The notes under the pieces are model-generated. The model made no database searches, was not told where the DNA came from, and worked only from the letters and a program-made list of their open reading frames with translations. Shown piece after piece: positions 53,469-63,131 of a stretch of DNA of 64,000 nucleotides; within the stretch, counting starts at the first letter, position 1, and each line of letters begins with the position of its first letter. This stretch comes from Marivita sp. (GTDB taxonomy: Bacteria; Pseudomonadota; Alphaproteobacteria; Rhodobacterales; Rhodobacteraceae), in assembly GCF_020055635.1 (NCBI RefSeq), contig NZ_JAIPUT010000003.1, positions 62,001-126,000 of the forward strand. The letters are read 5' to 3'. The translations under genes were made by a program, and so were the position numbers.

Positions 53469-54611
53469 ATGAGAGCCGACCGGGTTTCCGGCGCATCTTT
53501 CCCACGTGCCGCGCATCCGTTTGAACGGATCGCAGTGATCGGCGCAGGTGCATATGGCACAGCGCTCGCGTCCGTCGCGGCACAAGGGACCACAGCCGTT
53601 TCACTCTGGGCCCGACGTCCGGACTTGGCGGAGTGGATCAACGAAACGTCCCGCAACGACCGTTACCTTCCTGATATTCCGCTGTCGCCAGAGATCACCG
53701 CGACCAGTGATCTGGGCGCAGCGCTTGGCCTTGCGGAAGCGGTGCTGCTGGTTGTTCCCTCTGCTGCGGTCCGCGACATGGCACATGCGATGCGGCCCCT
53801 GATCCGGCCGGGCATTCCGGTGACCGTCTGCGCAAAAGGGATCGAGGCCGAAACAGGGCTTCTGATGTCGCAGATCGTCGAGGACGAGTTGCCCGGACAT
53901 GCCGTGGGCGCCTTGTCGGGTCCGACTTTCGCTCGGGAACTCGCCGCCGGTCATCCGTCGGCCGCGACCCTGGCCTTCACCTTCGATCAGGCAGACAGGA
54001 TCGACCCCGAACACAGCGCAGCCGCGCGCATGGCCATGACCCTCGCCACCCCCGCGTTCCGAACCTACCTGTCCGACGATCTTGTCGGCGTGGAGGTCGG
54101 CGGCGCGGTCAAGAACGTCATCGCCATCGCCTGCGGCATGATGAACGGCGCCGGATTCGCGGAAAATACCCGTGCTGCCCTCATCACGCGAGGGCTCGAC
54201 GAGATGAAGGCATTGGCCGAAGCCCTGGGCGGTCGGCGCGAGACCGTGACGGGCCTTTCGGGCATCGGCGATTTGACCTTGACCTGTTCGAGCACCACAT
54301 CCCGTAACATGTCTCTTGGTGTTCAACTCGGCAGAGGTCTTGCGCGCGATGCCTGTTTCGATGGCAAGCCGACCGTGGTCGAAGGGGAAGTGAACGCGAA
54401 ATCGGTCACGGACCTTGCCAGAAAGCTGGGTGTTCCGATGCCGATCTGCGAAACCGTCCGCAGCATCCTGCATGACGGCCACCCCATTGCCGAAACCTTC
54501 GCGCGGTTCTGGTCGAAACCGATCGAATCCGAACCACGCGCGATGTCACTGACTTTTGAGCATCCGACTCCGTCCGAGTTGCCCTTGGCGTTCAAGGAGA
54601 TTGCCTCATGA
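53469..54611 (+). CDS. gpsA: NAD(P)H-dependent glycerol-3-phosphate dehydrogenase
   Basis: A 380-residue enzyme reducing dihydroxyacetone phosphate to glycerol-3-phosphate. The dinucleotide motif is VIGAGAYGTALA, the catalytic Lys block is EVGGAVKNVIAIACGM, and GIEAETGLLMSQ, ALSGPTFARE and GLSGIGDLTLTCSS are also present. ATG 53469 has AAGGGG 7 bases upstream; TTG 53451 is possible. It has a longer N-terminus than E. coli GpsA. It is the first gene of a coupled operon with a phosphatase and a GT20 synthase, where glycerol-3-phosphate is the acceptor, so its job here is probably to supply an osmolyte pathway instead of, or as well as, phospholipids. Confidence 0.93.
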   Translation: MRADRVSGASFPRAAHPFERIAVIGAGAYGTALASVAAQGTTAVSLWARRPDLAEWINETSRNDRYLPDIPLSPEITATSDLGAALGLAEAVLLVVPSAAVRDMAHAMRPLIRPGIPVTVCAKGIEAETGLLMSQIVEDELPGHAVGALSGPTFARELAAGHPSAATLAFTFDQADRIDPEHSAAARMAMTLATPAFRTYLSDDLVGVEVGGAVKNVIAIACGMMNGAGFAENTRAALITRGLDEMKALAEALGGRRETVTGLSGIGDLTLTCSSTTSRNMSLGVQLGRGLARDACFDGKPTVVEGEVNAKSVTDLARKLGVPMPICETVRSILHDGHPIAETFARFWSKPIESEPRAMSLTFEHPTPSELPLAFKEIAS

Positions 54612-55390
54612 CCCTTCAGGTTCCGATTCACACGGAAATCGCGGACAAGCAGTTTGTGCTGGCCACGGATCTGGATGGCACCTTCCTGGGTGGTACGGCC
54701 GACGCGCGAGAAATCCTCTACAACTGGATCGAGGACAACCGGGACAGCATCGGATTGATCTTTGTCAGTGGCCGTCACCCGGAGTTCATTCACGACCTGT
54801 GCGACAGCTTCGGCGTACCGATGCCGGACTTCGTGATCGCCGATGTGGGCACAACCATTGCCCAGGTCCATTCTCCGGGACTGATCCTTCCGGTGCCGCA
54901 TCTTGAAGCGCCGATTGCCGATGCCTGGGCAGGCAAGTCCGAAAAAGTGTCTGCGCTCATGCAGGACATTCCCGGTCTCACGCTTCAGGACACGCCGTTT
55001 CGGCATCGCCTGAGCTATGACATCGCGCCGGAAGGGTTCAGGCAATCGGATCTCGAACCGGTCCGCGCCCTCGAGGTCGACGTGCTTGTCTCGGACAACC
55101 GCTTTGTCGATGTCTTGCCACAGGGCATTTCGAAGGGTCCGACCCTGCACCGCGTCCTCAAGACCCTGGGCATTGCTCCCGAGCGCGTTCTGACCGCCGG
55201 GGACACGTTGAACGATATTTCCATGCTGACAGCCGGACTCAAGGCCGTGGCTGTCGGCGGCTCGGAACAGGCGCTGTATGACAACCTTCCCGAGTCTTCG
55301 ACAATCTATCGCGCCCGGGGCGAAGGTGCCGCGGGCATACTCGAGGCCATTTCCGTCTTTGGTCTTCATTCCACCCCAAGGAGTTTCTGA
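54608..55390 (+). CDS. HAD-superfamily sugar phosphatase, probably glucosylglycerol-phosphate phosphatase
   Basis: A 260-residue HAD type IIB hydrolase. Motif I is TDLDGTFLGG (nucleophile and general acid Asp), motif II is VSGRH, the motif III Lys is in SKGPTLHRVL and motif IV is AGDTLNDISML. This is the sucrose/trehalose-phosphate phosphatase-like group. It is coupled by a 4-base overlap to gpsA and a one-base overlap (TGATG) to ggpS, so the inferred substrate is glucosylglycerol-phosphate. It is shorter than and unlike the cyanobacterial GgpP, so the substrate is inferred from the operon, not from sequence identity. Confidence 0.82.
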   Translation: MTLQVPIHTEIADKQFVLATDLDGTFLGGTADAREILYNWIEDNRDSIGLIFVSGRHPEFIHDLCDSFGVPMPDFVIADVGTTIAQVHSPGLILPVPHLEAPIADAWAGKSEKVSALMQDIPGLTLQDTPFRHRLSYDIAPEGFRQSDLEPVRALEVDVLVSDNRFVDVLPQGISKGPTLHRVLKTLGIAPERVLTAGDTLNDISMLTAGLKAVAVGGSEQALYDNLPESSTIYRARGEGAAGILEAISVFGLHSTPRSF

Positions 55391-56877
55391 TGCCATCTGA
55401 TCTTGTGATCGTTTACCACCGTCAACCGTACGAAGAGGTAGAAGAGAATGGCAAAACCGTCTTGCGGGACAACAAGAGCCCGAACGGAATCGTTCCCACG
55501 CTGAAAAGCTTTTTCGGCAAGGTCGATCACGGCGCATGGGTCGCCTGGAAACTGGCCGAGGATTCGAATGATCCCGGCTGGAGCAGGCAGATCGAGGTCG
55601 AGGATGGCTTCGGGAGCTATTCGGTCTCGCGCCTGCCCCTCACGCAGAAGCAGGTGCATGAATTCTACCACGTCACCTCGAAAGAGGCGTTCTGGCCGAT
55701 CCTGCACAGCTTCAAGGACCGTTACAATTACGACCCGGTCGACTGGCCCAATTTCCGCGAAGTGAACTGGCGCTTTGCCGAAGCTGCCGCCGCCGAGGCA
55801 GGACAGGGCGCGCTTGTCTGGGTGCACGACTACAACCTCTGGCTCGTGCCGGGCTACCTGCGCCAGATGCGCCCCGATGTGAAGATCGCGTTCTTCCATC
55901 ACACGCCGTTCCCCGCACCGGACATGTTCAACGTGCTGCCATGGCGGCGCGAGATCGTTGACAGCCTGATGGCCTGCGACAGCGTCGGATTCCATATCCC
56001 GCGCTATGCGACGAACTTCGCTGCCGTGGTCCAGAGCCTGATGGATGTCGAGATCACCGAGCGCGCCAAAGTGCCGGATGACCTGATCGCGGAAGGCACG
56101 GCGCTGACCGAACGGCGCGTTCCAACCGTTCTGAGCGGTCCCGAGCGTGATGTGCATCTCAGTGTGGCGCCTGTCGGCGTTGACGTGGACTACATCCAGA
56201 AACGCGCCGCCGAAGAGGCAACCCAGACCAGGGCCCAAGAGCTGTTGGCCGATCTGGGGGATCGCAAGCTCATCCTGTCCGTCGGTCGCACGGATTACAC
56301 CAAGGGCGGGATCGAACAGCTCGAATCCTTCGAGCGCGTTCTCGAGGCCCGTCCGGAATTGCGCGGCGAAGTGCAGCTCATGCACGTGTCGGTCAGTGCC
56401 AATCGGGGCATGGCCGCCTATGGCGAAATCCAATCCGCCATCGAAGAAATCGCAGGCCGGATCAACGGCCGGTTCGGCTCCCTGGAATGGCAACCGATCA
56501 CGCTGGTCTCCCGCGCGATCCCGTTCAAGGATCTGGTGGCCTATTACCGCGCTGCTTCGATCGCCTGGATCACGCCGCTCGCGGATGGCATGAACCTCGT
56601 CGCCAAGGAATTCATCGCCGCGCGCGTCGATGGCGATGGCGCGCTCGTGCTGTCGGAATTCGCCGGCGCCGCAGTGGAACTGGGCGCGGCCGTGGCCACC
56701 AACCCGTTCTCGAACCGGTCGATGGACGTTGCCATCGGTCAAGCGCTGGACATGTCGGAAACCGAACGCCGCGATCGCATGAAAGCGATGCAGACCGCCG
56801 TGCGCAGTTATGATCTGTCAAGCTGGGGGAAATCCATAGAAGCGCTCTTGCCGACACCCCGGAAGTCCGCAGCTTGA
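55390..56877 (+). CDS. ggpS: Glucosylglycerol-phosphate synthase (GT20)
   Basis: A 495-residue GT20 glycosyltransferase. It is related to trehalose-phosphate synthases, but the N-terminus matches the GgpS pattern as I recall it from Synechocystis ([30 protein letters not shown], and [15 protein letters not shown]). Core GT20 motifs are [51 protein letters not shown] and LSEFAGAA. GgpS transfers glucose, from ADP-glucose in known cases, to glycerol-3-phosphate. Gene partners gpsA (acceptor) and a HAD phosphatase support glucosylglycerol, a salt-stress compatible solute, over trehalose. The ATG overlaps the phosphatase stop by one base. About 200 bases after it hold no gene or clear terminator. 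Confidence 0.87.
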   Translation: MPSDLVIVYHRQPYEEVEENGKTVLRDNKSPNGIVPTLKSFFGKVDHGAWVAWKLAEDSNDPGWSRQIEVEDGFGSYSVSRLPLTQKQVHEFYHVTSKEAFWPILHSFKDRYNYDPVDWPNFREVNWRFAEAAAAEAGQGALVWVHDYNLWLVPGYLRQMRPDVKIAFFHHTPFPAPDMFNVLPWRREIVDSLMACDSVGFHIPRYATNFAAVVQSLMDVEITERAKVPDDLIAEGTALTERRVPTVLSGPERDVHLSVAPVGVDVDYIQKRAAEEATQTRAQELLADLGDRKLILSVGRTDYTKGGIEQLESFERVLEARPELRGEVQLMHVSVSANRGMAAYGEIQSAIEEIAGRINGRFGSLEWQPITLVSRAIPFKDLVAYYRAASIAWITPLADGMNLVAKEFIAARVDGDGALVLSEFAGAAVELGAAVATNPFSNRSMDVAIGQALDMSETERRDRMKAMQTAVRSYDLSSWGKSIEALLPTPRKSAA

Positions 56878-57077
56878 GTCCTGGTACCGAAGGCTCGCGA
56901 AGGTTCTTCTACCTCGGACCCGCGCTAAAATTCTGGATATTGAGGTATTCGTAAATCGGTGCTCGGGAGAGGGTTGCTCCCGGACGTGCTCGGCCAGATC
57001 CCAGTGCTGCGCGACAGCCCCGTTCGCCGCGCGATCTTTAGGATCGACAGCTTCAACAACCGTCGGTCTTGCGCCCG

Positions 57078-58031
57078 TCAATTCTCTGGAAAGAAGCACG
57101 CCGCCGGGTGCGGGATGTCGAAAAGTTCCGGGCGCTCCGCACGGCATTTGTCCTGCGCCTTCCAGCAGCGGGGCGCAAAGGGGCAGCCGGGTGGGATTGC
57201 AAGCGGCGACGGCAGTTCGCCCGCGAGCTTGATACGCTGCTTGGCGCGCTTGGGGTCGGCACTCGGCGTCGCGGAAAGCAGCGCCTTCGTGTAAGGATGG
57301 CGCGGCGCGGCGAAGACCTCGTCCTTCGGCCCGGTCTCGACCGGACGGCCAAGGTACATCACGATGATATCGTCCGCCACGTGCTTTACCACGGACAGGT
57401 CATGGCTGATGAACAGATAAGCCAGGCTCATCCGCTCCTGCAGGTCGAGAAGCAGGTTCAGGATCTGGCTCTGGATCGACAGATCGAGCGCCGACACCGG
57501 CTCGTCGAGGACCAGAAGCTTTGGCTCCAGCATCAGGGCCCGCGCCACGGCGATCCGCTGGCGCTGGCCGCCCGAGAACATGTGGGGATAGCGGTCGTAA
57601 TGCTCCTCGCGCAGACCGACGAGGCGCATCATTTCGCGGCCCTTCTCGGCGCGCTCCGCAGCGGACATGTCCGGACGGTTGATCTTCAACGGCTCTTCCA
57701 GGATCGCGCCGATCCGCTGACGCAGGTTCAGCGAGCCGTAGGGGTCCTGAAAGACGATCTGCACATCGGTACGCAAATCGCGCCACTTGTCCGGTGTCGC
57801 GGTCTTGCCGCCGATGGTCAGCGTGCCCGATGTAGGTTCCTCGATCAGCGTGACCATGCGGGCCAGCGTGGACTTGCCGCAGCCGCTTTCGCCGACGACG
57901 GCGAGGGTCTTGCCCGGCTCGATGCTGAAGGATGTGCCGGCCACGGCACGGACGATGCCCGGTTTCGAGAACATCCCTCCGCCCACCTGGTATTCGCGGG
58001 CGAGATTGTCGGCGGTGACGACGGCGGTCAT
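57078..58031 (-). CDS. dppF: Dipeptide ABC transporter ATP-binding protein DppF
   Basis: A 317-residue ATPase. Walker A is GESGCGKST, the Q-loop is IVFQDPYGSLN, the signature is FSGGQRQRIAVARAL, Walker B is LLVLDEPVSALD and the H-loop is ISHDLSVV. The C-terminal oligopeptide-type domain has GCPFAPRCWKAQDKC. It pairs with DppD to drive import. The ATG overlaps the dppD stop by 4 bases. The 200 bases beyond its stop, up to the ggpS stop, hold short hairpins (for example CGGGAG/CTCCCG near 56963-56982) but no T-run and no recognisable gene. Confidence 0.94.
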   Translation of the reverse strand: MTAVVTADNLAREYQVGGGMFSKPGIVRAVAGTSFSIEPGKTLAVVGESGCGKSTLARMVTLIEEPTSGTLTIGGKTATPDKWRDLRTDVQIVFQDPYGSLNLRQRIGAILEEPLKINRPDMSAAERAEKGREMMRLVGLREEHYDRYPHMFSGGQRQRIAVARALMLEPKLLVLDEPVSALDLSIQSQILNLLLDLQERMSLAYLFISHDLSVVKHVADDIIVMYLGRPVETGPKDEVFAAPRHPYTKALLSATPSADPKRAKQRIKLAGELPSPLAIPPGCPFAPRCWKAQDKCRAERPELFDIPHPAACFFPEN

Positions 58032-59014
58032 GCGTGTTCCTCCTCGACCCCGGCCGGAACGTTCAGCGGATAATGGCAGCGCGCAAGCCCGATCGGGCGG
58101 GGCTGGACCGGCGGCGGGATGTCGCGGCAGCGCTCGTCGGCGAACTTGCAGCGCGGAGAAAAGAGGCAGCCCCGCGGCCGGTCGTGCTGGCCCGGCACGA
58201 CGCCCGGAATGGTCGGCAGCCGGCGCTCGGTCGCGCGCTCCGGCAGGGCGGCGAGCAACGCGGCGGTGTAGGGGTGATGCGGGCGTTCGAACAGGTCGGC
58301 CACTGGCTGATCCTCGACCTTCTGGCCGGCATATTGCACCGCCACGCGCTCGGCCGTTTCGGCGACCACGCCCATGTCGTGGGTGATGAGGATCAGGCCC
58401 ATCCCGGTCTCTTTCTGGAGATCGGTCAGCAGATCGAGGATCTGCGCCTGGATCGTCACGTCAAGCGCCGTCGTTGGTTCATCCGCGATCAGAAGGCGGG
58501 GCCGGCAGGCGATGGCCATGGCGATCATCACGCGTTGGTTCATGCCGCCCGAAAGCTGGTGCGGAAAGGCCTTCAGCCGCCGTTCGGGGTCGGGAATGCC
58601 GACCATCTCGAACAACTCGATGGCGCGGGCCTGCCGGGCCTTCTTGTCCAGGTCGAGATGCTCCTGAAGCGCCTCGCGGATCTGGAAACCCACGGTAAAG
58701 CACGGATTGAGCGAAGACATCGGCTCCTGAAAGATCATCGCGAGATCCTTGCCGATGAGATTCCGGCGTTCCTTCCGCGGCATCTTGCGCAGGTCGCGTC
58801 CGTCAAAGCTCATCTCGTCGGCGGTGATCGTCGCGGTCCATGGCAGCAGGCCCATCGTTGCGAGCATAGACACCGATTTGCCCGAGCCGCTTTCGCCGAC
58901 GATGGCGAGAATCTCACCCTTCTCGACATCGACATCGACGGAGTCGACGGCGCGGAACGGGCCCGAGGCTGTGGTAAACTCCACCGAGAGATTGCGTATC
59001 TTCAGAAGTGACAT
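58028..59014 (-). CDS. dppD: Dipeptide ABC transporter ATP-binding protein DppD
   Basis: A 328-residue ATPase. Walker A is GESGSGKS, the Q-loop is [12 protein letters not shown], the signature is [15 protein letters not shown], Walker B is [12 protein letters not shown] and the H-loop is [10 protein letters not shown]. The C-terminal Cys-containing end ([15 protein letters not shown]) is typical of Dpp/Opp ATPases. It starts one base after the dppC stop and overlaps dppF by 4 bases. Works as a heterodimer with DppF. Confidence 0.94.
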   Translation of the reverse strand: MSLLKIRNLSVEFTTASGPFRAVDSVDVDVEKGEILAIVGESGSGKSVSMLATMGLLPWTATITADEMSFDGRDLRKMPRKERRNLIGKDLAMIFQEPMSSLNPCFTVGFQIREALQEHLDLDKKARQARAIELFEMVGIPDPERRLKAFPHQLSGGMNQRVMIAMAIACRPRLLIADEPTTALDVTIQAQILDLLTDLQKETGMGLILITHDMGVVAETAERVAVQYAGQKVEDQPVADLFERPHHPYTAALLAALPERATERRLPTIPGVVPGQHDRPRGCLFSPRCKFADERCRDIPPPVQPRPIGLARCHYPLNVPAGVEEEHA

Positions 59015-59015
59015 G

Positions 59016-59924
59016 TCAACTCCGCCTGAGCTTCGGATCGAGCGCGTCGCGCAGGCCGTCGCCCATCAGGTTGATCGACAGGACCGTGACAAGGATGGCA
59101 AGGCCAGGGAGGGTGATGACCCACCAGGCGCGCAGCACGAATTCGCGGGCATCAGCCAGCATCGTGCCCCATTCCGGCGTCGGTGGCTGGGCGCCCATCC
59201 CGAGGAAGCCAAGCGCGGCGGCGTCGAGAATCGCGGTCGAGAAGGACAGCGCCGCCTGGACGATGATTGGCGCAAGGCAGTTGGGCAGCACCGTCACGAA
59301 CATCAGCCGAGGAAGCCGCGCCCCCGCAACGCGGGCAGAGGTCACATAGTCCTTCGTGCGCTCGTTGAGGACGCTGGCACGGGTCAGGCGGACATAGTGC
59401 GGCTGAAGGACGAGCGCGATGGCGATCATCGCGTTCAGCAGCGAGGGGCCCAGGACCGCCACCAGCACGAGGGCGAGCAGCAGCGACGGGAACGCCAGGA
59501 TGATGTCCATCAGTCGCATGATGATCGTGTCGAGCCACTTGGGCGCGAAGCCCGCGAGCAGACCGATCAGAATTCCGCCGGTCGCGGCGACGACGACCAC
59601 GACCACGCCCACGAAGAACGAAAAGCGGGCTCCGTGGATGAGGCGCGAGAGCATGTCCCGGCCGAGCGCGTCGGTCCCCAAGGGGAACTCCCACGTGCCG
59701 CCGTTCTGCCAGAAGGGTGGCTGAAGCGCATGTTGCCGGAACTGGGCGGCCGGGTCGTAGGGCGCGAGCAGGTCGGCGAAAACGGCGACCAGAAACACCG
59801 CGAGAAAGACCCAGAAGCCGATCACGGCGCCGCGGTTCTCGCTGAAGTAGCTCCAGAATTCGGACAGGCGGCCAGGGCGGCCTGTCGGAACGGTGCGGGC
59901 GGTCTGGGAGGATGCGTCGGCCAT
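59016..59924 (-). CDS. dppC: Dipeptide ABC transporter permease DppC
   Basis: A 302-residue inner-membrane permease with the N-terminal OppC region (about 20-70: RGAVIGFWVFLAVFLVAVFADLLAPYD) and FPLGTDALGRDMLSRLIHGA. The EAA loop is SARVAGARLPRLMFVTVLPN, followed by the last membrane segments. ATG 59924 overlaps the dppB stop by one base; the longer frame is open only as antisense-like dppB sequence. Forms the channel with DppB. Confidence 0.93.
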   Translation of the reverse strand: MADASSQTARTVPTGRPGRLSEFWSYFSENRGAVIGFWVFLAVFLVAVFADLLAPYDPAAQFRQHALQPPFWQNGGTWEFPLGTDALGRDMLSRLIHGARFSFFVGVVVVVVAATGGILIGLLAGFAPKWLDTIIMRLMDIILAFPSLLLALVLVAVLGPSLLNAMIAIALVLQPHYVRLTRASVLNERTKDYVTSARVAGARLPRLMFVTVLPNCLAPIIVQAALSFSTAILDAAALGFLGMGAQPPTPEWGTMLADAREFVLRAWWVITLPGLAILVTVLSINLMGDGLRDALDPKLRRS

Positions 59925-60931
59925 CAGCGTTTCCGGATCTTGGGGTTGATGAAGCCGTAGAGGATGTCGACGGTCAAATTCACGAGCATCACGATAAGGG
60001 CGATCAGCAGCAGGCCCCCCTGCACGACCGGATAGTCGCGCCGGAAGATCGAATCGACCATCCACTTGCCGATGCCCGGCCAGGAAAAGATTGTCTCCGT
60101 CAGGATCGCGCCCGCCATCAGGGTGCCGACGCTCAGGCCGATCACGGTGATCACGGGAATCATCGCGTTGCGCAGGGCGTGCAGGCCGTTGACGCGCGAC
60201 GCGCTCAGCCCCTTGGCGCGCGCGGTACGGATGTAGTCCTCGGACAGGACTTCGAGCATGGCCGAGCGGGTCTGCCGTGCGATGACGGCAAGCGGGATCG
60301 TACCGAGCACGATCGAGGGCAGGATCAGATGATGCACCGCCGAGGCGAACGCGCCCTCCTGTCCCGAGAGCAGGGAATCGATCAGCATGAAGCCGGTAAC
60401 GTCATCGAAGAAGTAGAGCAGGCCCATTCGGCCTGACACGGGTGTCCAGCCCAGCCAGCCCGAAACGACGATGATGAGAAGCAGCGCCCACCAAAAAATC
60501 GGCATCGAGTAGCCGACGAGCGCCGTCGACATCAGCGCCCGATCGAAGAACTTGCCCCGGTAGACCGCCGCGATCACGCCAGCCGGAATGCCCAGCACGA
60601 CCGCGAAGATCATCGCGCAGATGGACAGCTCGAGCGTGGCGGGAAAGAGTGTGAAGAACTCGCCCCAGACGGGTCGGTTCGTCACGAAGCTGGTACCCAG
60701 ATCGCCCTGCAGCACACCGGTAAAGTAGTCCCAGAATTGTCGCCAGAGTGGCTGATCGTAACCGAAGCGCTGGAGCAGTTCCTGATAGCGTTCCTCCGTC
60801 ATGCCGCGTTCGCCGGCCATCACGATGATCGGATCACCCGGCAGAACGCGGATGAAGGCGAAAGAGATCAGCGTGACCCCCAGAAAGGTGGGCACGAAGG
60901 TGATCAGGCGGGAGAGGATATACTTCAGCAT
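59924..60931 (-). CDS. dppB: Dipeptide ABC transporter permease DppB
   Basis: A 335-residue inner-membrane permease. The start is MLKYILSRLITFVPTFLGVT, the periplasmic signature is FIRVLPGDPI and the EAA loop is TARAKGLSASRVNGLHALRNAMIP. About six membrane segments are visible. ATG 60931 is preferred; the frame is open 23 more codons without conserved sequence. An AGG lies 9 bases upstream. It follows dppA after a 160-base gap with a strong stem-loop. Confidence 0.93.
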   Translation of the reverse strand: MLKYILSRLITFVPTFLGVTLISFAFIRVLPGDPIIVMAGERGMTEERYQELLQRFGYDQPLWRQFWDYFTGVLQGDLGTSFVTNRPVWGEFFTLFPATLELSICAMIFAVVLGIPAGVIAAVYRGKFFDRALMSTALVGYSMPIFWWALLLIIVVSGWLGWTPVSGRMGLLYFFDDVTGFMLIDSLLSGQEGAFASAVHHLILPSIVLGTIPLAVIARQTRSAMLEVLSEDYIRTARAKGLSASRVNGLHALRNAMIPVITVIGLSVGTLMAGAILTETIFSWPGIGKWMVDSIFRRDYPVVQGGLLLIALIVMLVNLTVDILYGFINPKIRKR

Positions 60932-61055
60932 CGGGTCGCGCCTATTATCTCCTGTGGAGCGGAGGTCAATGGCATGGGGCGGTTTCCCTCGCGAAAGCAC
61001 ATCTGATTTCGTCGAGTGGTGGGCCGCAAATGACCATCCGCCCCTCGAAATGAAC

Positions 61056-61077
61056 GCGGGGTCCCGCAGGACCCCGC
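61056..61077 (-). other. Stem-loop in the dppA-dppB gap
   Basis: A perfect 9-bp stem (GCGGGGTCC / GGACCCCGC) with a 4-base loop lies 15-36 bases past the dppA stop. On the coding strand only a mixed GTTCATTTC follows it, so it is a weak terminator or a 3' stabiliser. This would keep the binding-protein message more abundant than the permease part, as in many ABC operons. Confidence 0.6.
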
Positions 61078-61091
61078 AGGGACCGTCTGCC

Positions 61092-62663
61092 TTATTCGGC
61101 CAGGCTCACATCGTCGAAGATGTGACCGCCCAGCGGATGGACGATGTAGTCCTCCACTTCGGCCCGTACCGGCATGAACACCGTCGAGTGCGCGATCGTC
61201 ACCCAAGGCGCCTGTTCCTTGAAGACGACCTGAGCCTCCTCATAGAGTTGCGCCCGGTCGGCCTGGTCGGTCAGCGTCTTGGCCTCGAGGATCAGCTCGT
61301 CGAACGGCTCGTGGCACCACTGCGCGCGGTTGGCGCCGCCGACCCCGTCGCAGCTGAGAAGCACGCCAAGGAAGTTGTCCGGATCGCCGTTGTCGCCGGT
61401 CCAGCCCAGCAGCACCGCACCGTCGCGGTCCAGTTCACTGGAACGCTCTAGGTATTCGCCCCACTCATAGGAGACGACTTCGACGTCGACGCCGACCTCG
61501 GACAGGTCTTCCTGGATCAGCTCGGCCATGCGGCGGGCGTTCGGATTGTACGGACGCTGCACCGGCATCGCCCAGACATTCATCGAAAGGTCGGTCACGC
61601 CGGCCTCTTCGAGCATCTGCCGGGCCTGTTCGGGATCATATGGATAGTCCTCGACCGCGTCATTGTAGGACCACATGGTCGGCGGGATCGGGTTCTTCGC
61701 AACGCGACCGGTTCCCTGAAAGACGACGTCGATGATCGCGTCTCGGTCGATGGCCATGTTGATCGCGCGTCGCACGACGGGGTTGTCGAACGGCTCCTGG
61801 GTGGTGTTGAACGCCAGATAGCCGACGTTCAGCCCCTCCTGCTCCTTCAACTCGAGCTCGGTGTTGGAGCGGATCGAGTCGATGTCGGCCGGATTAGGAT
61901 ACGGCATGACGTGGCATTCGCCTGCCTGCAGGCGCTGCAGCCGGACGGAGGCGTCCGGCGTGATTGCAAAGACCAGGTTGTCGACCTTGGGGATGTCGTC
62001 CTCCCAGTAATTCTCGTTCGCAGCGTAGCGGATCACCGCGTCCGTCTGATAGTCTTGGAAGTTGAACGGACCGGTGCCGATCGGACGCTGGTTCAGCATC
62101 TCCGGCGTGCCGGCCTCGGCCATGGCATCGGCATATTCCTTCGACACGATCGAGGCGAAATCCATCGCGAGATTGGCGATGAAGGGGGCCTCGGGCCGCG
62201 TCAGGTTGAAGCGCACGGTCATGTCGTCGACCTTCTCGATCGAATCGATGAGATCGCCCATGCCCATTGAATTGAAGTATTCGCCGTTCCAGCCCTCCAC
62301 CATTTGGCGCTCGAACGTATAGATCACATCATCGGCGTTCAGCGGCCGCGATGGCGTGAAGAGATCGTTCGAGTGGAATTGCACGTCCGGGCGCAGCGTG
62401 AACGTGTAACTCAGGCCATCCTCGGAGGCCTCGTAGCTTTCGGCCAGGCCGGGGACAACGTTCGTCGTGCCCGTCTGGAATTCCACCAGTTGATTGTAGA
62501 CCGTGTGCGAGGAGGCGTCGAAGGTCGTGCCGGAGGTATAGAGCGCCGGATCAAAACCCTCGGGCGAGCCCTCGGAGCAATATACCAGCGTCTGAGCCGC
62601 CGTTGACGTGGCGGCGAAGGCAGCGACGATGCCGGTCGTCGCGAGTAGATGACGGAACTTCAT
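61092..62663 (-). CDS. dppA: Dipeptide ABC transporter periplasmic binding protein DppA
   Basis: A 523-residue binding protein with a signal peptide (MKFRHLLATTGIVAAFAATSTAAQ). The mature N-terminus, LVYCSEGSPEGFDPALYTSG then TTFDASSHTVYNQLVEF, is close to E. coli DppA. LNADDVIYTFERQ, NQRPIGTGPFNFQDYQ and LAFNTTQEPFDNPVVRRAIN are other SBP_bac_5 blocks, and PWVTIAHSTVFMP is near the end. It binds dipeptides, and possibly haem or aminolaevulinate as in E. coli. It is the first gene of the dppABCDF run. Confidence 0.95.
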   Translation of the reverse strand: MKFRHLLATTGIVAAFAATSTAAQTLVYCSEGSPEGFDPALYTSGTTFDASSHTVYNQLVEFQTGTTNVVPGLAESYEASEDGLSYTFTLRPDVQFHSNDLFTPSRPLNADDVIYTFERQMVEGWNGEYFNSMGMGDLIDSIEKVDDMTVRFNLTRPEAPFIANLAMDFASIVSKEYADAMAEAGTPEMLNQRPIGTGPFNFQDYQTDAVIRYAANENYWEDDIPKVDNLVFAITPDASVRLQRLQAGECHVMPYPNPADIDSIRSNTELELKEQEGLNVGYLAFNTTQEPFDNPVVRRAINMAIDRDAIIDVVFQGTGRVAKNPIPPTMWSYNDAVEDYPYDPEQARQMLEEAGVTDLSMNVWAMPVQRPYNPNARRMAELIQEDLSEVGVDVEVVSYEWGEYLERSSELDRDGAVLLGWTGDNGDPDNFLGVLLSCDGVGGANRAQWCHEPFDELILEAKTLTDQADRAQLYEEAQVVFKEQAPWVTIAHSTVFMPVRAEVEDYIVHPLGGHIFDDVSLAE

Positions 62664-63131
62664 TTCAGTCTCCTGTTGGTTTCAGTTTCTCGAAGACTCG
62701 TCTGCTGGCGGGATAAGACGACTAAGATTGAAGCTGCCATCGGCTAAACTGTAATGACCTGCCCAAGCTCCCGAATATCGGCTGTGGCCCTCCATGCCGC
62801 GCCCCGGATGTCCTCTGCATTTCTTGCAACAGGAAACCGCGTTCGATCGCAAGAGTTCCCCCTGAAAAAAAATTTTGCGCCTGCGCATGAGACGGCGCTG
62901 AAAGCGGGGTCGCCGGATTCCGGTTCTGACCGCTGAATGTCAAATGGTCGCGCTCGCGTCGTAAGCGTTCGATTTTCCACACTTTCTCGGAGGCGCCACG
63001 ATCACCTAAGACGACTGCTTCCGCGATCAGAAAATCAACGGGCTGACCGAAATGCTGCCATGGGACTGGACGCAAGCAGCACAGCCACACAGCGAGGCAA
63101 GAGATCAATTGGGAAGCGGTCCGCGTGCCTT
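62664..63131. other. Intergenic region upstream of dppA
   Basis: These 468 bases separate the dppA start from the stop of the MBL-fold gene on the same strand. They should contain the dppA promoter. An A/T run (about 62872-62885) is the only strongly AT-rich spot. Short open frames occur on both strands without recognisable protein features, apart from a possible IS66 relic near the right end. No RNA gene was seen. Confidence 0.6.
63010..63105 (+). pseudogene. Possible IS66-type transposase C-terminal relic
   Basis: A plus-strand frame after TAA 63007 reads DDCFRDQKINGLTEMLPWDW. The INGLTEMLPWDW part resembles the end of IS66 TnpC proteins, which commonly finish with INRLDELLPW-type sequence. 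The similarity covers about 15 residues only. No inverted ends or target duplication were found. Low confidence. Confidence 0.25.

Noticed and set aside
54323-55537. A 404-codon minus-strand open frame across the gpsA, phosphatase and ggpS joints
   Set aside because: It crosses three coupled plus-strand genes with clear motifs, and has no features of its own.
55390-56877. Trehalose-6-phosphate synthase (OtsA)
   Set aside because: The N-terminus and [13 protein letters not shown] block fit GgpS better, and gpsA in the operon supplies a glycerol-phosphate acceptor, not glucose-6-phosphate.
56878-57077. Short minus-strand open frame between ggpS and dppF
   Set aside because: It overlaps both genes, has no recognised domain, and the region only shows small hairpins without T-runs.
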